The position numbers and the translations under genes are program-made. Below are positions 59,584 through 64,000 of a stretch of 64,000 nucleotides of DNA, piece by piece (positions within the stretch are counted from its first letter, which is position 1; every line of letters starts with the position of its first letter). The stretch lies in the NCBI RefSeq assembly GCF_000264295.1, contig NZ_AJXT01000042.1, forward strand, positions 1-64,000, read 5' to 3'. The notes beneath the pieces are model-generated. The model was not told the DNA's origin and made no database searches. It saw only the letters and a list, made by a program, of their open reading frames with translations. The stretch comes from Rhodanobacter spathiphylli B39. Its GTDB lineage: Bacteria; Pseudomonadota; Gammaproteobacteria; Xanthomonadales; Rhodanobacteraceae.

Positions 59584-60243
59584 ATGGAAATTCCCAACAA
59601 CAGCGCCACGCCACGCATGGCCGACCGGTTCCGCGGCTTTCTGCCGGTGGTGGTCGACGTGGAAACCGGCGGCTTTGACGCCGAACATGATGCACTGCTG
59701 GAAATCGCCGCCGTGCCCCTGTGCATGGATGCGGACGGCTTCCTGCAGCGGCAGCCTACGGTATCCACGCACGTCGAGCCCTTCCCCGGCGCCAACCTCG
59801 ACCCGCGTTCGCTGGAGATCACCGGCATCGATCCGACCAATCCGCTGCGCGGCGCACTGGCCGAGCGGCAGGCGCTGGATCACATCTTTCATGTGGTGCG
59901 CGAAGCGGTGCGCGAGGCCGGCTGCCAGCGGGCGATCCTGGTGGGCCACAACGCCGCGTTCGACCTGGGTTTCCTCAATCAGGCGGTGAAACGCTGCGGA
60001 CACAAGCGCAACCCGTTCCACCCGTTCAGCTGCTTCGACACGGTCAGCCTGGGCGGACTTGCCTACGGCCAGACCGTGCTGAGCAAGGCGGTGCTTGCCG
60101 CCGGTCATGCGTTCGACAGCCGCGAAGCCCATTCCGCCGTCTACGACACCGAACGCACCGCCGAGCTGTTCTGCAGCGTGGTCAACCGCTGGCGCCAGCT
60201 GGAGCTGTTCGAGCAGGCGCATGTCGGGCTTGGCGTGGGCTGA
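59584..60243 (+). CDS. rnt: Ribonuclease T
   Basis: 219 residues. DEDD-type 3'-5' exoribonuclease trimming tRNA and other small RNAs. Motifs: [20 protein letters not shown] (Asp, Glu), [12 protein letters not shown] (Asp), and [14 protein letters not shown] (His, Asp). Usual length. It lies between the porin and pstS, divergent from the porin; it has no link to phosphate apart from position. Confidence 0.95.
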   Translation: MEIPNNSATPRMADRFRGFLPVVVDVETGGFDAEHDALLEIAAVPLCMDADGFLQRQPTVSTHVEPFPGANLDPRSLEITGIDPTNPLRGALAERQALDHIFHVVREAVREAGCQRAILVGHNAAFDLGFLNQAVKRCGHKRNPFHPFSCFDTVSLGGLAYGQTVLSKAVLAAGHAFDSREAHSAVYDTERTAELFCSVVNRWRQLELFEQAHVGLGVG

Positions 60244-60321
60244 GGCGAGAGCGGGGAACGGGGAACGGCAGCGCATCGCCGCTTTCGCTCTCGTTACCCG
60301 TTCCGCGTTCCAAATGACAGC

Positions 60322-60349
60322 ATGTCATCTTCCTGAAACATTCATTTCA
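60322..60349 (+). promoter_or_regulatory. PHO box of the pst operon
   Basis: Half-sites ATGTCAT (60322), CTGAAAC (60333) and a third, ATTTCAT (60344), recur every 11 bases; the first two fit the PHO consensus moderately. It lies about 80 bases before pstS. Confidence 0.65.
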
Positions 60350-60415
60350 TCCAATGGCAACACGAAGAGCCTGAAATGGCGGGGTCGCATCCGACCTCAC
60401 TCGATAGGAGCTACC

Positions 60416-61453
60416 GTGTTGACCATCCGCAACTTACCTGTCCGATTCGCTGCCGTCGCCACGCTGGCCGTGGCCTCGACTTTCGGCGCAGCCGCCGCGC
60501 AGGCCACCGACATCACCGGCGCCGGCTCCAGCTTCGTCTACCCGGTCATGTCCAAGTGGTCGGCCGCCTATGCCGGGAAGACCGGCAACCGCCTCAACTA
60601 CCAGTCGGTGGGCTCCGGTGCCGGCATTGCGCAGATCAAGGAAGGCACCATCGACTTCGGCGCGTCCGACGCCCCGATGAAGGCGGAAGACCTGCAGAAG
60701 TACGGCCTGGGCCAGTTCCCGATCGTGGTCGGCGGCATCGTGCCGGTGGTCAACATTGCCGGCGTGCAGGCGGACCAGGTCAAGCTGGACGGCGCCACCC
60801 TGGCCGACATCTTCCTGGGCAAGATCACCAACTGGAACGATCCGAAGATCGCCGCGCTGAACGCGGGCCTGGCCCTGCCGGCCGGCAAGATCACCGTGGT
60901 GCATCGTTCGGACGGTTCGGGCACCTCGTTCAACTTCACCAACTACCTGTCCAAGGTCAGCCCGGAGTGGGCCAGCAAGGTCAAGTTCGGCACCGCCGTT
61001 GAATGGCCGACCGGCGTGGGCGGCAAGGGCAATGAAGGTGTCTCTCAGTACGTGCGCCAGATCAAGGGCTCGATCGGCTACGTCGAGTACGCGTATGCGG
61101 TGAAGAACAAGCTCGCCTGGGTCGACCTGAAGAACGCCAGCGGCAACTTCATGAAGCCGAGCGCCGATGCCTTCGCTGCCGCTGCCGCCACGGCCGACTG
61201 GGCCTCTGCCCGCGACTTCAACCTGATCATGACCAATGCACCGGGCGAACAGGCCTGGCCGATCACCGCCACCACCTGGATGATCATGTACAAGTCACCG
61301 ACGAATGCCGGCAACACCAAGGTCGCCTTTGACTTCTTCAAGTACGCGCTGGAGCATGGCCAGCCGGCGGCCAGCGAACTCGACTACGTGCCGCTGCCGG
61401 CCGCGCTGGTCAGCAGGATCGAGGCGTATTGGGCGGCCGAGTTCAAGCATTGA
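60416..61453 (+). CDS. pstS: Phosphate ABC transporter periplasmic binding protein
   Basis: 345 residues from GTG 60416 (AGGAG five bases upstream; TTG 60419 is possible). Signal peptide (VATLAVASTFGAAAAQA), then the mature start TDITGAGSSFVYPVMSKW with the phosphate-binding GAGSSF, GSGAGI and HRSDGSGTSFNF. Usual length. It starts the pstSCAB operon, with a large inverted repeat before pstC. Confidence 0.97.
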   Translation: MLTIRNLPVRFAAVATLAVASTFGAAAAQATDITGAGSSFVYPVMSKWSAAYAGKTGNRLNYQSVGSGAGIAQIKEGTIDFGASDAPMKAEDLQKYGLGQFPIVVGGIVPVVNIAGVQADQVKLDGATLADIFLGKITNWNDPKIAALNAGLALPAGKITVVHRSDGSGTSFNFTNYLSKVSPEWASKVKFGTAVEWPTGVGGKGNEGVSQYVRQIKGSIGYVEYAYAVKNKLAWVDLKNASGNFMKPSADAFAAAAATADWASARDFNLIMTNAPGEQAWPITATTWMIMYKSPTNAGNTKVAFDFFKYALEHGQPAASELDYVPLPAALVSRIEAYWAAEFKH

Positions 61454-61502
61454 TGCACAGCTTTCAACGGCAGTGACGACCACACAGCCTTGTTCCTTGC
61501 CG

Positions 61503-61582
61503 CCGTCATTCCCGCGAAAGCGGGAATCCATCCTGACTCTCGCACCGAAGCAGATGGATTCCCGCTTTCGCGGGAATGACGG
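61503..61582. repeat. Paired REP-like element in the pstS-pstC gap
   Basis: Two 30-base arms (61503-61532 and 61553-61582) are perfect inverted copies with a 20-base spacer. Each arm holds its own palindrome ATTCCCGC-GAAA-GCGGGAAT. In RNA it can form one very long or two short hairpins, which would stop or shield the pstS message and lower downstream pstCAB output. A third arm occurs at the window start. Confidence 0.85.
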
Positions 61583-61615
61583 CCAACCAATTCAGATTTT
61601 CCGACGGCTTTCCTG

Positions 61616-62623
61616 ATGCCCACGTTTCCGGCTACTGCCGCCCCCGAGCAACGAGCCATCCGCGACGCCCGTCACGAGCGGCTGTTTCGCTGGCTGCTGA
61701 AGGGCTGCGCGCTGATCGTGCTGGCGGCCCTGCTCGGTGCCGCCGGCGCCACGCTGTGGGGTGGCCGCGAGGCATTCGCCACGTTTGGCTGGCACTTCCT
61801 GGTCAGCTCGGAATGGGACCCGGGCAATGACGTCTACGGTGCGCTGGTGCCCGTCTACGGCACCCTCGCCACCTCCTTCATCGCGTTGCTGATCGCCGTA
61901 CCGGTCAGCTTCGGCATCGCCGTCTATCTGTCCGAAGTCGCGCCGACCTGGCTGCGCACGCCGATCGCCTCGGCGATCGAGCTGCTGGCCGGCATTCCCT
62001 CGATCATCTACGGCATGTGGGGGCTTTTCATCTTCGCCCCCTTCTTCGCCGAACACATCAAGCCGTGGCTGACCAACAACCTCGGCAACAAGCCCGACGA
62101 CGGCAAGCTGTCGTGGGTGGCCGAACACGTGCCCTTCGTGGGCAAGCTGTTCGGCAGCGACTACCCGTTCGGCGCCAGCATCCTGGTCGCCGGCATCGTG
62201 CTGGCGATCATGATCATCCCGTTCATCTCCTCGGTGATGCGCGAAGTGTTCCAGACCGTACCGACCCGGCTGAAGGAGTCGGCCTATGCGCTGGGCTCCA
62301 GCACCTGGGAGGTGTCGTGGGACATCGTGCTGCCGTACACCCGCTCGGCGGTGATTGGCGGCATCTTCCTCGGCCTCGGCCGCGCGCTGGGCGAGACGAT
62401 GGCGGTGACCTTCGTGCTGGGCAACGCGATGCAGCTGTCGGCGTCGCTGCTCGACCCGGGCACCTCGATCGCCTCGACCATCGCCAACCAGTTCAGCGAA
62501 GCGGCGGGCCTGCAGAAGTCCTCGCTGATGGCGCTGGCCTTCCTGCTGTTCGTGGTCACCTTCATCGTGCTGCTGATCGCGCGCCTGATGTTGCGACGCC
62601 TGGCCAGCAAGGAGGGGCGCTGA
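61616..62623 (+). CDS. pstC: Phosphate ABC transporter permease PstC
   Basis: 335 residues, six membrane segments plus a long periplasmic loop. The permease coupling motif is RLKESAYALGSSTWEVSWDIVLPYTRSA (EAA loop). GIPSIIYGMWGLFIFAPFF is family-typical. Its stop overlaps the pstA start (TGATG). Confidence 0.96.
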   Translation: MPTFPATAAPEQRAIRDARHERLFRWLLKGCALIVLAALLGAAGATLWGGREAFATFGWHFLVSSEWDPGNDVYGALVPVYGTLATSFIALLIAVPVSFGIAVYLSEVAPTWLRTPIASAIELLAGIPSIIYGMWGLFIFAPFFAEHIKPWLTNNLGNKPDDGKLSWVAEHVPFVGKLFGSDYPFGASILVAGIVLAIMIIPFISSVMREVFQTVPTRLKESAYALGSSTWEVSWDIVLPYTRSAVIGGIFLGLGRALGETMAVTFVLGNAMQLSASLLDPGTSIASTIANQFSEAAGLQKSSLMALAFLLFVVTFIVLLIARLMLRRLASKEGR

Positions 62624-63489
62624 TGAACACCCTGTACCTGCGCCGCCGCATCGCCAACGCGCTGGCGATGGCGCTGAGCCTGCTGGCCACCCTGGTCGGC
62701 CTGGCCTTCCTGGCATGGATATTGTGGGAAACCCTGCGCCAGGGCGTCGGCGCCCTGGACCTGAAACTGTTCACGAAAATCACGGCCTATGGCGAGGACG
62801 GCGGCCTGCTGAACTCAATGGTCGGCAGCCTGGTGATCAACTTCATCGGCATCGGCATCGCCACGCCGATCGGCGTGCTGGCCGGAACCTGGCTGGCCGA
62901 ATACGCGAACCGCACCAAGCTGGGCGAGTCGATCCGCTTCCTCAATGACATCCTGCTGTCGGCACCGTCGATCGTGATGGGCCTGTTCGTCTACACCATC
63001 ATCGTGCTGCCCAGCACCGCCCTCACCCACGGCTCGACCAGTTTCTCGGGTTTCGCCGGCGGCGTGGCGCTGGCGCTGATCGCGCTGCCGGTGATCGTGC
63101 GCACCACCGACGAGATGCTGCGGCTGGTGCCATCCACCCTGCGCGAAGCGGCGCTGTCGCTGGGCGTGCCGCAGTGGAAGCTGACCTTGCAGATCCTGAT
63201 CCGCGCCGCCCGCTCGGGCATCATCACCGGCGTGCTGCTGGCGCTGGCCCGCATCAGCGGCGAGACCGCCCCGCTGCTGTTCACCGCGTTCGGCAACAAC
63301 TACATGGCAGTCAACCCGCTGGAGAAGATGTCCAGCCTGCCGCAGATCATCTACCAGTACGCCAATGACCCGGGCGACGCGATGCATGCCCTGGCCTGGG
63401 CCGGCGCGTTCGTGATCACCATGTTCGTGCTGCTGCTGAGCCTGGCCTCGCGCCTGATCCTTTCCCGCACCAAGGTGTCCCATGACTGA
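62623..63489 (+). CDS. pstA: Phosphate ABC transporter permease PstA
   Basis: 288 residues, six membrane segments. EAA loop: [37 protein letters not shown] and [17 protein letters not shown] are PstA blocks. Overlaps pstC by one base and pstB by eight bases, so tightly coupled. Confidence 0.96.
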   Translation: MNTLYLRRRIANALAMALSLLATLVGLAFLAWILWETLRQGVGALDLKLFTKITAYGEDGGLLNSMVGSLVINFIGIGIATPIGVLAGTWLAEYANRTKLGESIRFLNDILLSAPSIVMGLFVYTIIVLPSTALTHGSTSFSGFAGGVALALIALPVIVRTTDEMLRLVPSTLREAALSLGVPQWKLTLQILIRAARSGIITGVLLALARISGETAPLLFTAFGNNYMAVNPLEKMSSLPQIIYQYANDPGDAMHALAWAGAFVITMFVLLLSLASRLILSRTKVSHD

Positions 63490-64000
63490 TTCCGCCCTCG
63501 CCACGAACCCGGTGCCGGTGGCGCCCGCAGCGACGGTGGCGCCCAAGATCACCGTGCGCGACCTGCACTTCTACTACAACGGCTTCCATGCGCTGAAAGG
63601 CATCAACATGGACATCCCGGAAAAGCAGGTCACCGCGATCATCGGCCCGTCCGGCTGCGGCAAATCCACCCTGCTGCGCATCTTCAACCGCATCTACGCG
63701 ATCTATCCGAAGCTGGAGGCGAAGGGCGAGATCCTGCTGGACGGCGACAACATCCTCGATCCGCGCTATTCGATGAACCGCCTGCGCAGCAAGGTCGGCA
63801 TGGTGTTCCAGAAGCCGGTGCCGTTCCCGATGACGATCTTCGAGAACGTGGCCTACGGCATCCGCCACCACGAGAAGCTGTCGCGCAAGGACATGGAAGG
63901 CCGGGTCGAACAGGCACTGCGCAACGCTGCGCTGTGGGACGAGGTGAAGGACAAGCTCAAGCAGAACGCGCTCGGCCTCTCCGGCGGCCAGCAGCAGCGC
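63482..64000 (+). CDS. pstB: Phosphate ABC transporter ATPase PstB (cut by window end)
   Basis: The first 173 residues are present. A Pro/Ala-rich N-terminal tail of about 24 residues precedes [20 protein letters not shown]. Walker A is GPSGCGKST, the Q-loop is [19 protein letters not shown], and the signature LSGGQQQR is the last thing visible. Walker B, the H-loop and probably phoU downstream lie beyond the window. Confidence 0.96.
   Translation, partial: MTDSALATNPVPVAPAATVAPKITVRDLHFYYNGFHALKGINMDIPEKQVTAIIGPSGCGKSTLLRIFNRIYAIYPKLEAKGEILLDGDNILDPRYSMNRLRSKVGMVFQKPVPFPMTIFENVAYGIRHHEKLSRKDMEGRVEQALRNAALWDEVKDKLKQNALGLSGGQQQR

Overview
The window is GC-rich chromosomal DNA of a gammaproteobacterium. 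The most likely source is the Lysobacterales (Xanthomonadales), and within them a Rhodanobacter/Dyella-like member of the Rhodanobacteraceae. The signs are a LacI/TonB-receptor/MFS/glycosidase sugar locus of the type common in xanthomonads, smc next to zipA, ABC-F/rpfE/recJ, prfB-lysS, uvrC-pgsA-tRNA(Gly/Cys), serC-pheA-aroA, clpS-clpA, and a complete-looking pst operon beside an OprP-like porin. The assignment is inferred from gene content, not from a database search. No prophage, insertion sequence, CRISPR array or rRNA gene was seen.

Layout. 0-3.3 kb: guaA, tadA, an exported VOC protein, a small ORF, and at 3214-3241 a 28-bp site that matches the chromosome dimer-resolution site dif, so the window appears to cross the replication terminus. 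3.6-12.5 kb: a carbohydrate-utilisation locus (MFS transporter, LacI regulator, divergent TonB-dependent receptor with twin operators, a decayed gene, GH3 beta-glycosidase). 12.8-19.1 kb: msrB-msrA, zipA, smc, bolA, yciI. 19.3-27.1 kb: an acyltransferase, lysS, a GHGAK-repeat exported peptide, prfB with its programmed frameshift, a two-motif aspartyl protease, and asnB behind what looks like an asparagine-codon transcription attenuator. 27.1-36.6 kb: a three-gene PlsC-like/PAP2/PEP-synthase-like operon, a SpoIIAA-like protein, recJ-rpfE-ABC-F. 36.8-43.7 kb: agmatine to putrescine genes, a TraB-family membrane protein, tRNA-Leu, HU, a GGDEF-EAL protein. 43.8-52.2 kb: tRNA-Cys and two tRNA-Gly, pgsA, uvrC, kdsB, aroA, pheA, serC, an FHA protein. 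52.2-58 kb: PHA-granule-type protein, infA, clpA, clpS, nudJ-mnmA-hflD. 58.1-64 kb: phosphate regulon (OprP-like porin, rnt, pstS-C-A-B, the last cut by the window end) with two PHO boxes.

How the parts work together. Most housekeeping genes right of dif run leftwards and guaA/tadA left of it run rightwards, i.e. towards dif, as expected for leading-strand genes meeting at the terminus. The sugar locus is a self-contained outer-membrane uptake/inner-membrane uptake/hydrolysis unit under one repressor. Phosphate genes share PHO boxes.

The least expected items are: (1) the 39-codon asparagine-rich leader ORF, mutually exclusive antiterminator and terminator upstream of asnB; (2) the dif site with a tiny ORF beside it; (3) a three-hairpin element found at the 3' ends of both smc and the TraB gene, with a compensatory base change; (4) the PlsC/PAP2/PEP-synthase-like operon.
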